From positions 930,001 to 994,000 of the forward strand of contig OZ244909.1 in assembly GCA_965221725.1 (NCBI GenBank): 64,000 nucleotides of DNA, given 5' to 3'. The stretch comes from HK1 sp965221725 (GTDB taxonomy: Bacteria > Pseudomonadota > Gammaproteobacteria > HK1). A program made the position numbers and the translations under genes. Below the pieces are notes generated by a model that worked only from the letters and a program-made list of their open reading frames with translations, ran no database searches and was not told the origin of the DNA. Shown here piece by piece: positions 16,686 to 25,462 of the stretch; position 1 is the first letter of the stretch, and the number at the start of each line of letters is the position of its first letter.

Positions 16686-18011
16686 ATGAAGCGCGATGGA
16701 CCGATTCCCGCCGGAGGCGAAGATCACGCCCTTGCCGACCCAACGGATGACCGCGCTCGGTCCGGTGCCCCCCGCGGGCCTCGGGCAATCGGAAGCACCC
16801 CCCGGCCCACCGATGTAACGCCGGCTCTTGATGGGCTGCTCTGCGGGCTTCGCCTCGCACTCGGCACCGGTGATCCGCAGGCCGACGCGGCCGCGCTGTC
16901 TCGCGTCGATGATTGGGATCGCGTCGCTCGTCTCGCGGCTTGGCACCGAGTCACGACCCTGCTCCTCGATGGGCTCGGCCCCGAGGTCGAGCGGATCGCC
17001 GGCCGCCAGTTTGCGCACCGACTCCGCCAGCGCCGGCGCCGGGTGTGCATCCGCGGTCTGCAACAGCTCGATGCACTGGCCGACGCCGCCGGCGCGCTCG
17101 CCGAGAGCGGGATCCCCTGCCTCGTCGTCAAGGGCCTGCCCCTCAGCCAGCGGCTTCACGGCAATCCGCTGACCAGAGAGTCGATCGACATCGATCTGCT
17201 CGTTCCGCCCGACGCGTTCTCCGCCGCCGAGCGAACCTTGCGCGAGCGTGGCTGGTACCGACGCTCACCCACCTTCCGGGAGACGCCCGCGCGCAACCGC
17301 TGGTACGCGAGACTCGCGAAGGATGTCAAGCTCGCACGACCGGCGCGCGCCGACGCCGGACCGCCACTCGTGCTGGAACTGCACCGGCGCCTGACAGGCA
17401 ACCCGTACCTGCTCGACGTATCGTTCGATCGTCTGCATGCGGAGAGTGCCGTCACGACGGTCGGCGGGTACGCCTTCCGGACTCCGGGCGACGATGCCCA
17501 GCTCGGCTACCTCGCCTGCCACGGTCTGTATCACTGCTGGCACCGTCTCAAGTGGCTCTGCGACATCGCGGCCCTGGTGGCGTCAATGGACGAGGCCGGC
17601 CTCGCTCGCTCGCTCGGCTGGTGCCGGGCGCGGGGGATCGATATCGCCGTGGCGCCCGCCCTCGGTCTGTGCATGCAGGCGCTGCATGTCGCTCGCCCGT
17701 CCGCGGCCGCATCGTTGCCGTTCGGTGCGTGGCGGAGCCGCCTCGTCGAGCGGATCGCGCAACGCACCTGGGGCAGGCCCGAAACCTGGCCGAACATCCG
17801 GTGGCATCTCGAAAATAAGGCGTTGCACCTGCTGACGAGACCCGATCCGCGCTATCTCCTGCACGAGCTCGCGACGACCGTGGTCGCACCGCTCCACTTG
17901 GGGCAGCCCGATTTGCCCGACCGGCTCTTCTTCCTCTACCCCTTGATGCATCCTTTTCCCCGGCTACTGAGGATCGCGCGGCGGAGATGGGGCGCCGGAC
18001 GGCAGGGATGA
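16686..18011 (+). CDS. Nucleotidyltransferase-fold protein (NTP_transf_5 family)
   Basis: A protein of about 441 residues of the NTP_transf_5 family. The core motif is CLVVKGLPLSQRLHGNPLTR followed by SIDIDLLVPPD (about residues 160-170), which supplies the two metal-binding Asp. The first 45 residues are poorly conserved, so the start is uncertain (ATG at 16686; TTG at 16680). Family members sit in EPS clusters and in lasso-peptide clusters beside B2 proteins. A B2 protein lies 1.4 kb downstream here, with a phosphatase between. Activity in this context is unknown. Confidence 0.8.
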   Translation: MKRDGPIPAGGEDHALADPTDDRARSGAPRGPRAIGSTPRPTDVTPALDGLLCGLRLALGTGDPQADAAALSRVDDWDRVARLAAWHRVTTLLLDGLGPEVERIAGRQFAHRLRQRRRRVCIRGLQQLDALADAAGALAESGIPCLVVKGLPLSQRLHGNPLTRESIDIDLLVPPDAFSAAERTLRERGWYRRSPTFRETPARNRWYARLAKDVKLARPARADAGPPLVLELHRRLTGNPYLLDVSFDRLHAESAVTTVGGYAFRTPGDDAQLGYLACHGLYHCWHRLKWLCDIAALVASMDEAGLARSLGWCRARGIDIAVAPALGLCMQALHVARPSAAASLPFGAWRSRLVERIAQRTWGRPETWPNIRWHLENKALHLLTRPDPRYLLHELATTVVAPLHLGQPDLPDRLFFLYPLMHPFPRLLRIARRRWGAGRQG

Positions 18012-18566
18012 ACGGAAGTCGCGCTCCCCAGCTCCCGCGGCGCCCCTACCATCGCCGCCCCGTCTCTCACCGGATCCGTCATGCGAACTGCCGCGGTGGC
18101 GCGGCCCCCGCGATTCCCGCCAGCGCTCCGGGAGGCCGCTGCGTGGCGCGACTCCAGCACAGTATCGATCTCCGGAGCGTCCAATCGTGGGGATTGCGAG
18201 AGCATGTATCGGCTCAGCGGGAATGCCTGGCGCGGCCCCAGGGCCATTTCACGCTGGGCCGAGCCCCGCCCGAGGTCGGTCGAAGCATCCCGGGCGGCGT
18301 CCTGACGGTGCCCTGCACACGCCACGAACGGTACCTATCGGCCTGATTCGGAACAATTTTCGCCGCTCCGGCGGTCGATTCCGGTCTGGCGCCGTAGCGT
18401 GAAATGGCCCTGGGCGCGGCCCCGGTGCATGTTGCCCGCAGCATGCGCGAGCCGGTACATTGGGCTGCGTGTCGGTCATGACCGGGATGCCCGTGCATCT
18501 GTTCCATCGGGGTTCCGAGACGGTGGAACGCAGTACCGGCCGGCAACGATGCACGGAGGACATGCA
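18012..18566. other. Intergenic stretch with an inverted repeat
   Basis: This 555-bp gap has no convincing gene. The sequence at 18232-18255 (GCGGCCCCAGGGCCATTTCA...) is repeated in inverse orientation at 18396-18420, with weaker similarity extending outward. A lasso-type precursor peptide was looked for here and not found. A GGAGG Shine-Dalgarno at 18555 serves the phosphatase gene. Confidence 0.55.
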
Positions 18567-19319
18567 ATGCTTCGGCGCCTCTTCCGCCGCCGGCCGCACA
18601 CCGGTGCCCGCACGCCCTGCGTCCCGCCCGGTACGCGCGTCTATGCGGTGGGGGACATCCACGGTGCGCTCGCCGCGCTGGTCCGTGTGGTGGGCAGGAT
18701 CCGCGAGGAGCGTGGTGCGGAACGGCGGGTGCTGGTGTTCCTCGGGGATTACGTGGACCGCGGGCTCGACTCGCGCGGGGTCATCGATTTTCTGGTCGAC
18801 GATCCCGCTCCCGGTTTCGAGACGGTCTTCCTCAAGGGCAACCATGACGCTTGGCTGCTCGCCTTCCTCGACGATCCCGAAGCGGGGCCGCAATGGCTCG
18901 GAGCGGGCGGGCAGGCCACCCTGCTCAGCTACGGCGTTACCGCCGCGGCCGGACCGCGCGACATGACGCACTTCGAACAACTGCGCGAGGCGTTCACACG
19001 GACCTTGCCACCGAGTCACCGAACCTTCCTCGAAGGGCTCGCCCGATGGCATGTCGAAGGGGACTTCGCCTTCGTGCACGCCGGGATACGGCCGGGCGTC
19101 GCGCTCGAGGACCAGCGCGAAGAGGACCTTCTCTGGATCCGTGACGAGTTCCTCCACGACGGTCGCGACCATGGCCGGGTCGTGGTCCACGGCCATACGC
19201 TGACGCAGCATCCCGAGGTCCGCCCGAACCGCATCGGCATCGATACCGGGGCGTATGCGACCGATCACCTTACCTGCCTCGTGCTCGAAGGAACGTCCCG
19301 GCGCTTTCTCGCCGCATGA
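18567..19319 (+). CDS. Serine/threonine protein phosphatase (PPP family)
   Basis: A 250-residue metallophosphoesterase with all PPP signatures in order: GDIHG (about 29-33), GDYVDRG (about 59-65), GNHD (about 91-94), and the downstream His residues in FVHAGI and VVHGHT. It is similar in size to bacteriophage-lambda-type PrpA/PrpB phosphatases. It may dephosphorylate proteins; in an EPS locus a tyrosine-kinase partner (Wzc at 61183) is possible but not shown. The ATG at 18567 follows GGAGG with 7 bases spacing. Confidence 0.9.
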   Translation: MLRRLFRRRPHTGARTPCVPPGTRVYAVGDIHGALAALVRVVGRIREERGAERRVLVFLGDYVDRGLDSRGVIDFLVDDPAPGFETVFLKGNHDAWLLAFLDDPEAGPQWLGAGGQATLLSYGVTAAAGPRDMTHFEQLREAFTRTLPPSHRTFLEGLARWHVEGDFAFVHAGIRPGVALEDQREEDLLWIRDEFLHDGRDHGRVVVHGHTLTQHPEVRPNRIGIDTGAYATDHLTCLVLEGTSRRFLAA

Positions 19320-19422
19320 GCACCGTGGTCACCCGCACCCCTGCGTTTCCGATCATGCCATTGCGCGGGCTCGTGCCATGTGATGCGCAGTGGACGGCGA
19401 CGGGCAGTGGAGACCCAGCGGC

Positions 19423-19935
19423 GTGAAAACGCTTGCCGCCTTCGTCCGCCTGCCCGCCGCGACGCGGAGGCTGGCGCTTGAGGCGGCATTGCTCCTGATC
19501 GTTGCGCGGCTCCTCGCCGACCATGTCCCGATGCGGTGGTGGCGACAACGGGTCCACATCGCTGCATCGCCTCTTCCGGGGGCGCTTCGTACAAGCCCGG
19601 GGGCGGCCGACGGGTCAGCCTCTCGGATCGGGCGCATCGTTCGCAAGGTGGCCCGCCGGGTGCCCTTTGCCGCCCGCTGCCTGACGCAGGCGATGGCCGT
19701 GCACTGGATGCTCCGCCGGCGAGGCATTCCGAGCCGAGTTGTCTTCGGCGTACGTCGGAGTGCGGCCCCTGACCGTGCGCTCGAGTTCCACGCCTGGACG
19801 GGGACCACCAAGGGGCAGATCGTCGTCGGCGGAGCCGAGATCGGGACGTATGCGCAGTTCATCGCGCGCGAGGTCGCCATCCCCGACCCCACAGACGGTC
19901 AGCGCAACCCGTATGACCCGACGGGCAGCCGGTAG
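19423..19935 (+). CDS. Lasso-peptide biosynthesis B2-type protease (Transglut_core3)
   Basis: About 170 residues with the pattern of the B2 family (transglutaminase-like cysteine protease that removes the lasso-peptide leader). It has an N-terminal helix FVRLPAATRRLALEAALLLI, the catalytic Cys in FAARCLTQAMAVHWMLRRRG (about residue 88), and the catalytic His in LEFHAWTGTT (about 124). No RRE (B1), asparagine-synthetase-like cyclase (C) or precursor gene is visible within the window. A GTG start at 19423 has GGAG upstream; the frame is open to 19390. It may be a leftover or a stand-alone family member working with the NTP_transf_5 protein. Confidence 0.8.
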   Translation: MKTLAAFVRLPAATRRLALEAALLLIVARLLADHVPMRWWRQRVHIAASPLPGALRTSPGAADGSASRIGRIVRKVARRVPFAARCLTQAMAVHWMLRRRGIPSRVVFGVRRSAAPDRALEFHAWTGTTKGQIVVGGAEIGTYAQFIAREVAIPDPTDGQRNPYDPTGSR

Positions 19936-20123
19936 GCGCCCGCGCCGGAGGGAGCCTCTGTGGCACAATGCCGATCATGGCATTGGTCGATGAAAACTAC
20001 CGGGACGACTGCGAACTGCGCGACCAGGACATCGTCGATATGGAGCGGTACCTGTCGATGCGGGACCGGGCGTCGGCCACCGGGCGCGGGGTGCCGTTCT
20101 TTTCGGGTCGCGAGGCGGAGATC
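19877..20123 (+). repeat. Parent segment of a duplicated stretch (copy at 25463-25709)
   Basis: The end of the B2 gene, the spacer and the first 49 codons of AAA ATPase copy 2 reappear nearly unchanged at 25463-25709. A second parent segment (20774-20831) follows directly in the copy, at 25712-25769. Confidence 0.9.
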
Positions 20124-21311
20124 GGCGCTTTCCGGGAGATGGCTAACGACCTGTCCCAAGGCTTGGCCGCCAACGCTTCGATCGTGGTGGAGGGGCCGCC
20201 CGGCGTGGGCAAGAGCGCTCTGATGTGCCAGTTCATGGAGGAAATGCGGTCCCTGCCGCCGACCGGGGGGCGGGAGTGGCTGCCGGTGCCGCTGTCCGCA
20301 GGCAGCGCGGAATCGCCGCCGGACATCGCCGACGCGATCGACGCGGCCATTGTCCCCCGGCTGGCGGCGGACCTGCTGGCATCGGAATCCGCCGAAGCCA
20401 CCCTCTTGGAAAGGCTCGGCGACTATTGGGGCAAGCTCGATCCGGCGAGGGCGAGGGCGAGGGCGAGGGAGTTCCTGGACCGGGGCGGAGGCGTGCTGGG
20501 CTTCTCGCTCGGTGCCTCGCGCGAGGGGCCGCCGAGGTCCATCGCGCAGGCCGCGGCGCGGCGTCCCGCCTGGCGGTCCTGGCAGATCGTGCTCATGATC
20601 GACGAGGCGCAGGGCATCCGGCCCGGCGAGCGCCACGCGGGCGGAGGCACCTTGAGCGCTCTGCATCAGGGCATCGTCAGGGCGCCGGTCTCGTTCTGCG
20701 CCTTCGGCCTGCCCGGAACATTGCTGTCGCTGGACGATGTCAGCATCTCGCGCCTGTCCGGTGGACGCGCCATTCACCTTCGGGGGCTCGACGACAGGGC
20801 CGCCGGGCAGACGGTCGGGCGGTGCTTCAAGTCATTCGGCGTGCGCAATGGTGGGGCGTGGCGCGAGGCGATCCTGGCGCGCGCCGCCAACTGGCCGCAG
20901 CATCTGGCCGTGTACCTCAACGCCGCCATCCGCCAGCTCCGCGAGGCCAGCCCGGAGCGCATGGACGCGGGGGGCGCCGACCTTGAGGCGGCGTTGCGCG
21001 AGGGCGACCGGGCGTGCGCAAGGTACTACGAGCAGCGCTTGGCGCGCCTGCGTCGCCGCCACGGCGGATTCGAGAAGCTGGCCAAGGCACTCGTTCCGGC
21101 CCTGCTGGAACGCGGCGGGCGGCTGGCCTACAGCGAGATTTTCGACCTCGTGGAAGAATTCGGCGAGCGAATTTTCACGTCGTCCGGCACCAACGCCACG
21201 CAGTTCATCCGGGATGCCGAGCACAGCGGATTCCTTGCGCCCGCGGACGACGAATACACCTATTCCATGCCCATCCCCTCGTTCGCCCGGCACCTGCTTG
21301 GCGACGGGTAG
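19977..21311 (+). CDS. Unassigned AAA ATPase, copy 2
   Basis: A 444-residue homologue of the protein at 3808. Walker A GPPGVGKS (about 73-80), Walker B LMIDEAQG (about 204-211), a conserved LHQGIVRAPVSFCAFGLPGT and a helical C-terminus (QRLARLRRRHGGFEKLAKAL). The copies differ mainly around residues 30-60 and 110-150 and are otherwise highly similar, so the duplication is not very recent. The ATG at 19977 matches the start of copy 1; an in-frame ATG also occurs at 19968. It sits 41 bp after the B2 gene. The family is unrecognised; it is the parent of the deleted copy at 25563. Confidence 0.75.
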   Translation: MALVDENYRDDCELRDQDIVDMERYLSMRDRASATGRGVPFFSGREAEIGAFREMANDLSQGLAANASIVVEGPPGVGKSALMCQFMEEMRSLPPTGGREWLPVPLSAGSAESPPDIADAIDAAIVPRLAADLLASESAEATLLERLGDYWGKLDPARARARAREFLDRGGGVLGFSLGASREGPPRSIAQAAARRPAWRSWQIVLMIDEAQGIRPGERHAGGGTLSALHQGIVRAPVSFCAFGLPGTLLSLDDVSISRLSGGRAIHLRGLDDRAAGQTVGRCFKSFGVRNGGAWREAILARAANWPQHLAVYLNAAIRQLREASPERMDAGGADLEAALREGDRACARYYEQRLARLRRRHGGFEKLAKALVPALLERGGRLAYSEIFDLVEEFGERIFTSSGTNATQFIRDAEHSGFLAPADDEYTYSMPIPSFARHLLGDG

Positions 21312-21599
21312 GCGGGAAGGTATTTGAGCCGGTGAACCGAACTGGCTGTTCGTTCGCCAAGACGGACCAACGCAATTCGGATGATTCGGCGAGCCGCTTA
21401 ATGAGCATTTCGGGGTGCTTGGGCCTGTAGATGCAGGGGTGCGGTATGGCAGAGATCGATTCGCCGGACACATCGGTACCACTTTCCTGACAAAGTGTCG
21501 TATCACCGCAGAAAATTCTCCGTAACTTATTGATTTTAATGTCAGTATGTGATCTGCACCCATACAGAGGGTGTGTCCTCGAAACTGATCATTTTTCAG
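21312..21599. other. Intergenic stretch before the ISKra4 relic
   Basis: No gene is supported. The segment just before 21600 (GGGTGTGTCCTCGAAACTGA) looks like the outer end of the transposon whose transposase relic follows, but its partner end was not found. Confidence 0.4.
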
Positions 21600-22115
21600 C
21601 GGATTCTCATGTGGCGGCGTAGAGGCCCGACATTATCGGGGGCGGCGACTTCGCTGCGATAGGTGTCCGATAGCACAGCCCATCCCGAGTCGAAGCGATC
21701 GCTCTGTAGCCGCGCGCGCAGGGTGAGAATCGCCTGCCCACCGTGCATGCTCCAGCGCATCCCCGAGCGCTTGAGCCGTTGCGTGACCAGCGTCTTGCAA
21801 GTGGCCTCCACGACGCCGGAGCCGATGGGCAGGCCCTGGGCCTTCGCCTCGGCGTAGCCCATACGGTGTCGATGGTTGCGGAATTAGCCAAGCGCTTGCG
21901 CGATGCGTTCGTTGCCCGGATGCTGCAAGCGCAGATGGCGCAGTGCCCGGATGACCCACCCCGGAACCCGCCGGTCTCGCGGCGCAGCCGATGCCGGTAC
22001 TTCTCGAATTGCGCCGTCGCCTGCGCAGCGTCAGCCCCATAGGCCGCGTCGAAGGCGTCTTTGAGGTGCTCGGCTGCCCGTGTCCAATTGGTCGGTGGGT
22101 TGAGGATGCCGGCCA
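21600..22115 (-). pseudogene. ISKra4-family transposase, C-terminal relic
   Basis: Read on the minus strand, the pieces AAEHLKDAFDAAYG, AQFEKYRHRLRRE, GWVIRALRHLRLQHPGNERI, FRNHRHRMGYAEAKAQ, LPIGSGVVEATCKTLVTQRL and AILTLRARLQSDRFDSGWAVL give the conserved C-terminal third of an ISKra4-type transposase. They are spread over two frames with a stop (TAA) near 21884. The N-terminal two thirds are absent. It is fused at its 5' side to the E2-like gene, which it truncated. It is not functional. Confidence 0.8.
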
Positions 22116-22482
22116 TCCCCTCGCTGTGAAGCAGTTCGGCAAGCTCCCCGTCGTAGATGCACGGCGCGGGGCGGCCGTCCACCAGCCAGGGCTGCATGTG
22201 CGGGAGGTTCCGGCTGAAATCCCCGCGCAACGACAGTTCCGGCGGATCCAGAGGAAATCCGCCGGGAAACCCGAAATACACCTCCTCCCGAAGCCTGACG
22301 CCCGACGGGCTCTCGCCACAGCCCCGCCATTCGCTCGGCAGATTGACCGCGAACGTCGCCTCGACCGTGACGATACCGCTCGCCTCGTCGAGATCCGCCG
22401 CACCGACCGCGCGAACCGCCGGATGTTCGCAGATCAGGTCGAGGGCGCGCCGAACCGCATGCCCGACTTCGGCGCGGACCAT
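22116..22482 (-). pseudogene. Prokaryotic E2-like (UBC-fold) protein, truncated
   Basis: From the ATG at 22482 (GGAGA upstream) about 120 codons remain: MVRAEVGHAVRRALDLI, a beta-sheet region TVEATFAVNLPSEW and VYFGFPGGFPLDPPEL, then PAPCIYDGELAELLHSEGM, which resembles bacterial E2-family domains around their catalytic Cys. The protein is cut after NPPTNW by the ISKra4 relic. It follows the MBL-fold gene by a few bases in the same orientation. Families of this type belong to bacterial ubiquitin-like conjugation operons with E1, JAB and MBL genes; no E1 or JAB gene is present here. The family call is tentative. Confidence 0.5.
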
Positions 22483-22490
22483 TCTCCGCG

Positions 22491-23149
22491 CTACCCGTGC
22501 GCGTGCGGCTGCCGGCCGATCGTTCCCGGTGCGAACACGGCGGGCGCCGTCATCAATGCGCCGGTCAGGCGCAGGCCATGGGCGCCGACCTCGAATTCCA
22601 TGATGTCCGGAGACTTCGCGGACGGGTGTTCGCCGACGCATTCAAAGCTGCCTGCCGCGTCGCTCGCGATCGCTTCGTACTCGCGCTTGGCCCGGATACA
22701 GGGCGGGTCATTATCGTCGTCCTCGATCGGATTGCTGCTGGCAACGATGGTCGCGCCGCTGCGGGCCTGCGAAAGCGCGTTGCGCGCATCTTCCGAGACC
22801 TCGGCGTCTTCGCGCATCTCGCTCCAGCTATCGTAGGACAGGCCCGGATCACGATCTTGTCCGCCGACTTCGACCATTCCTCGGGCGGTCCGAGATGGAA
22901 GTGCCTGCGCAGCCCCCGGCAGTGATCCTCGTCCGGGTGGCTGAGGAGCAGCGCGTCGACGTAGAGCCGTCCCGCGGCGTCCCGAACCAGCTTGTCGCGC
23001 AGCTTCGCGGCGACGTCGGGCGTATCGTCATCGGGATCGTCGGCGGCAGAGCGGATGTTCATGTCGATCAATAGCCTGTTGCCTCCCTCGGTTTGGATGA
23101 GCGTCATGTCGCCGTTGCCGACCGGGAAGAACGAAAGCTGAGCAGTCAT
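22491..23149 (-). pseudogene. Metallo-beta-lactamase-fold hydrolase, frameshifted
   Basis: The N-terminal part has LSFFPVGNGDMTLIQTEGG, LLIDMN and the metal site LLLSHPDEDHCRGL (about residues 68-81), the HxxxDH form of the MBL motif. Around 22860 the protein-like sequence moves to another frame (LSYDSWSEMREDAEVSEDA, then SGATIVASSNP) and ends at 22491. A one- or two-base indel thus separates the halves. The length of about 220 residues is close to the MBL proteins linked to bacterial ubiquitin-like and nuclease systems. The ATG at 23149 faces the XRE-ImmA gene across a 132-bp intergenic region. Confidence 0.65.
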
Positions 23150-23281
23150 GGTCTCAATCTCCGAAACGGAACGTGGGGTTCGCTCGTCTACACGGGGATG
23201 CCCCGGTCGCAGTTCAAGCTCTGCAATTGACAGATATCATCTCTACCTATATTTTGTCAACCGCAACGAGGGAGGTTGAAA
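23150..23281. promoter_or_regulatory. Divergent promoter region between the MBL and XRE-ImmA genes
   Basis: This 132-bp region carries both promoters. Plus strand: a possible -35 TTGACA (23227-23232) and an AT-rich -10 region near 23248-23256. The XRE protein is the likely regulator of both directions, as is common for XRE-ImmA genes. GGGAGG at 23270-23275 is the ribosome-binding site of the gene at 23282. Confidence 0.45.
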
Positions 23282-24370
23282 ATGACTGTAGGGCAACGCA
23301 TTAGAGTATCACGCCGCGCCTGCGGCTTGTCCCTCCGTGACCTGGAAGCCCGAATCGGCAACCGCGTGACGGCGCAGGCGATCAGCAAGTACGAACGCGA
23401 CGAGTCGATGCCCAGCTCGGGCGTGCTCATCGCGCTGGCCGACGCCCTCGAGGTCCCGATCGACTACCTCGCGAGCGACAGCAAGATTCGCCTCGAAGCC
23501 GTCGATTTCCGGAAGAAGCGGCTCACCAGCCGCCGCGAGGAGGCGCAGGTGGAAGCCAACGTCCTGCACCTCCTGGAACGGTATCTCACGGTCGAGGAGA
23601 TCCTGGGGCTCCCCACCGTCGCGTGGGACATGCCGCGTGACGCCCCCTGGCCCGTGCTGCACGACCCGGCCGAAGCCGAGCCGGCCGCGCTCGGCATGCG
23701 CGCCCACTGGGGTCTCGGTTTCGATCCGATCCCGAATCTGGTCGATCTGCTGGAGGAACGCGGCATCAAGGTCCTCTCGATGAGCCTGCCCAACATCGAC
23801 GGGCTCACGGCACGGGTGCGCCGCGAAGACCGGAGCCTTGCCTCGGTCGTCGTCGTCAACCGGGACGATTGGGGCGAACGCCAGCGCTTCACGCTCGCGC
23901 ATGAGCTCGGCCACATGGCCCTCGACCCGGCAGCGAAAGTCGACGAGGAGAAAGCAGCGCATCGTTTCGCGGGCGCGTTCCTGATGCCCGCCGAGACGCT
24001 GCGGGCGGAGATCGGCAAGCACCGCAAGTCCATCGGCTGGGGCGAGCTCTTCGAGCTCAAGCGCATCTTCGGCGTGAGCGTCCAGGCGATCACCTACCGC
24101 TGCAAGGATCTCGGGATCCTCGGTGCGTCGGCGTTTCGGACGCTGTTCAACGAATTCACCCGCCGCGGCTGGCGCAGCCCGCCATACAGGGAGCCCGGGG
24201 CGATGCCCGGCGAGCGCCCCTTGCGATTCGAGCGTCTGTGCTTTCGGGCCCTGTCCGAGGGAGCGATCTCGGAAGCGAAGGCTGCCGAACTGCTCGGCCA
24301 TTCCGTCCATGAGCTCAACCGGCGCATGGACGAACCGCCGAGCCTGGACGCGGAACTTGCCGGAGCGTGA
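23282..24370 (+). CDS. XRE-family regulator with ImmA/IrrE metallopeptidase domain
   Basis: A 362-residue two-domain protein. An XRE helix-turn-helix (residues 5-60, TVGQRIRVSRRACGLSLRDL) is followed by an ImmA/IrrE (DUF955) domain with the zinc motif HELGH (about residues 211-215) and the downstream FAGAFLMP. Such proteins sense a signal and cleave or inactivate a repressor, or act as antitoxins. It is coupled by GTGA overlap to a PIN-domain gene, which suggests an antitoxin/toxin pair. The ATG at 23282 is chosen for GGGAGG 6 bases upstream. Confidence 0.9.
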   Translation: MTVGQRIRVSRRACGLSLRDLEARIGNRVTAQAISKYERDESMPSSGVLIALADALEVPIDYLASDSKIRLEAVDFRKKRLTSRREEAQVEANVLHLLERYLTVEEILGLPTVAWDMPRDAPWPVLHDPAEAEPAALGMRAHWGLGFDPIPNLVDLLEERGIKVLSMSLPNIDGLTARVRREDRSLASVVVVNRDDWGERQRFTLAHELGHMALDPAAKVDEEKAAHRFAGAFLMPAETLRAEIGKHRKSIGWGELFELKRIFGVSVQAITYRCKDLGILGASAFRTLFNEFTRRGWRSPPYREPGAMPGERPLRFERLCFRALSEGAISEAKAAELLGHSVHELNRRMDEPPSLDAELAGA

Positions 24371-24885
24371 GTGCCGTGAAGGTTCTGGTGTCCGACACCT
24401 CGGTCCTGGTTGACCTCGAACGCGGGAGCCTGGTCGAACCGGTCTTCCGGCTCCCGTTCGAGTTCACCGTCCCGGACCTGCTCTACGAACGCGAGCTCAG
24501 GGAGCATGGCGGGCCGGACTTCATCAGGTTCGGGCTTCGTGTCGAGGAGCTGGATGGCGACGGGGTTTCGCTGGCACTCGGCTATCTCCGCAAGCGAAGA
24601 CCGCTGTCTGTTCCGGACAGCTTCGCCCTTGCTCTCGCCAAGACCAACGGGTGGATGCTGCTAACCGGAGATCGGGGATTGCGCGAACTGGCAGAGGAAG
24701 AGGACGTTCGATGTCACGGAGTCCTCTGGCTGCTCGACCGGATGTTCGAACACGGCGTTACCGACCAAGAGGACCTGTACGTCGGACTCGGCAAGATTGC
24801 CGCCCACCCGCGATGCCGGCTACCGAAGTCGGAGATCCGAAAGCGGCTCCTCGCCTTTTCCGTTCCTGATTACCCTCGAATCTAA
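24367..24885 (+). CDS. PIN-like nuclease paired with the XRE-ImmA protein
   Basis: A 172-residue PIN-fold protein: VLVSDTSVLVDLERG (first Asp), VPDLLYERELREHG (acidic), SVPDSFALALAKTNGWMLLT (third site) and GDRGLRELAEEE. It is longer than a typical VapC and closest in layout to DUF3368-like PIN proteins known beside XRE-ImmA genes. The GTG start overlaps the upstream stop (GTGA); a second GTG at 24376 is possible. The expected activity is RNA cleavage controlled by the partner. Confidence 0.82.
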   Translation: MSAVKVLVSDTSVLVDLERGSLVEPVFRLPFEFTVPDLLYERELREHGGPDFIRFGLRVEELDGDGVSLALGYLRKRRPLSVPDSFALALAKTNGWMLLTGDRGLRELAEEEDVRCHGVLWLLDRMFEHGVTDQEDLYVGLGKIAAHPRCRLPKSEIRKRLLAFSVPDYPRI

Positions 24886-25462
24886 GCGGCTGTTGGTGGC
24901 TGCGTAAAAGCGCGGATATTCGGCGAACAGCCTTCGTGAGCTGACTGTGCCGGGTCGGAGTAGACACGCTCGGGGTCGTCCTTGCGCCTCTGTGGCGGGC
25001 GTGTCGTTGTTCCCCCCCTGAACGGGTGGCGGTCAGAGGCCGCCATCGCCCCGCGTACCGGCGATGACGGCGCTGGTGTGTTGCGGTGAAATCGGAATCG
25101 GCGAGGAGGCCGACGCAGCCCCGGACTGCATTGACTTGCCGGTCACGTCCGAGGCTGCGCCCAGATCCGCACGTGCGTACGGGTCCGCGCGCAGTGTTGC
25201 CCGATGATCGCGGATCGTCCAGCCCTGCTGGTAGGGGTGACAGCCAGGGCTCGTTTTTTGTCCGGCGGCGGTTGATGTGAGCGCGTTCAACGGGCCATTT
25301 CGGGGGAGAGTTTCGTTGTCTGGGTGCCCGTTCGGGCCGCATGGAGCTGCTTTCGACGGCATCGAGGGCATCTGCGCACCGGTCGGCGGCACTCGCTCCC
25401 GACAAAAAATGGTCCTGGGGTGACAGGTGGGGGTGACGCACCGTGGGGGTGACGTCGCTTAC
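24886..25462. other. 577-bp stretch without a supported gene
   Basis: The only longer frame with some protein-like character is on the minus strand at 25033-25392 (119 codons, rich in Ser, Ala, Pro). It has no family signature and no clear ribosome-binding site, so I do not call it. The stretch ends where the duplicated ATPase segment begins. Confidence 0.5.

Noticed and set aside
25033..25392. 119-codon minus-strand frame in the gap after the PIN gene
   Set aside because: No ribosome-binding site, family pattern or neighbour link; composition is compatible with chance in GC-rich DNA.
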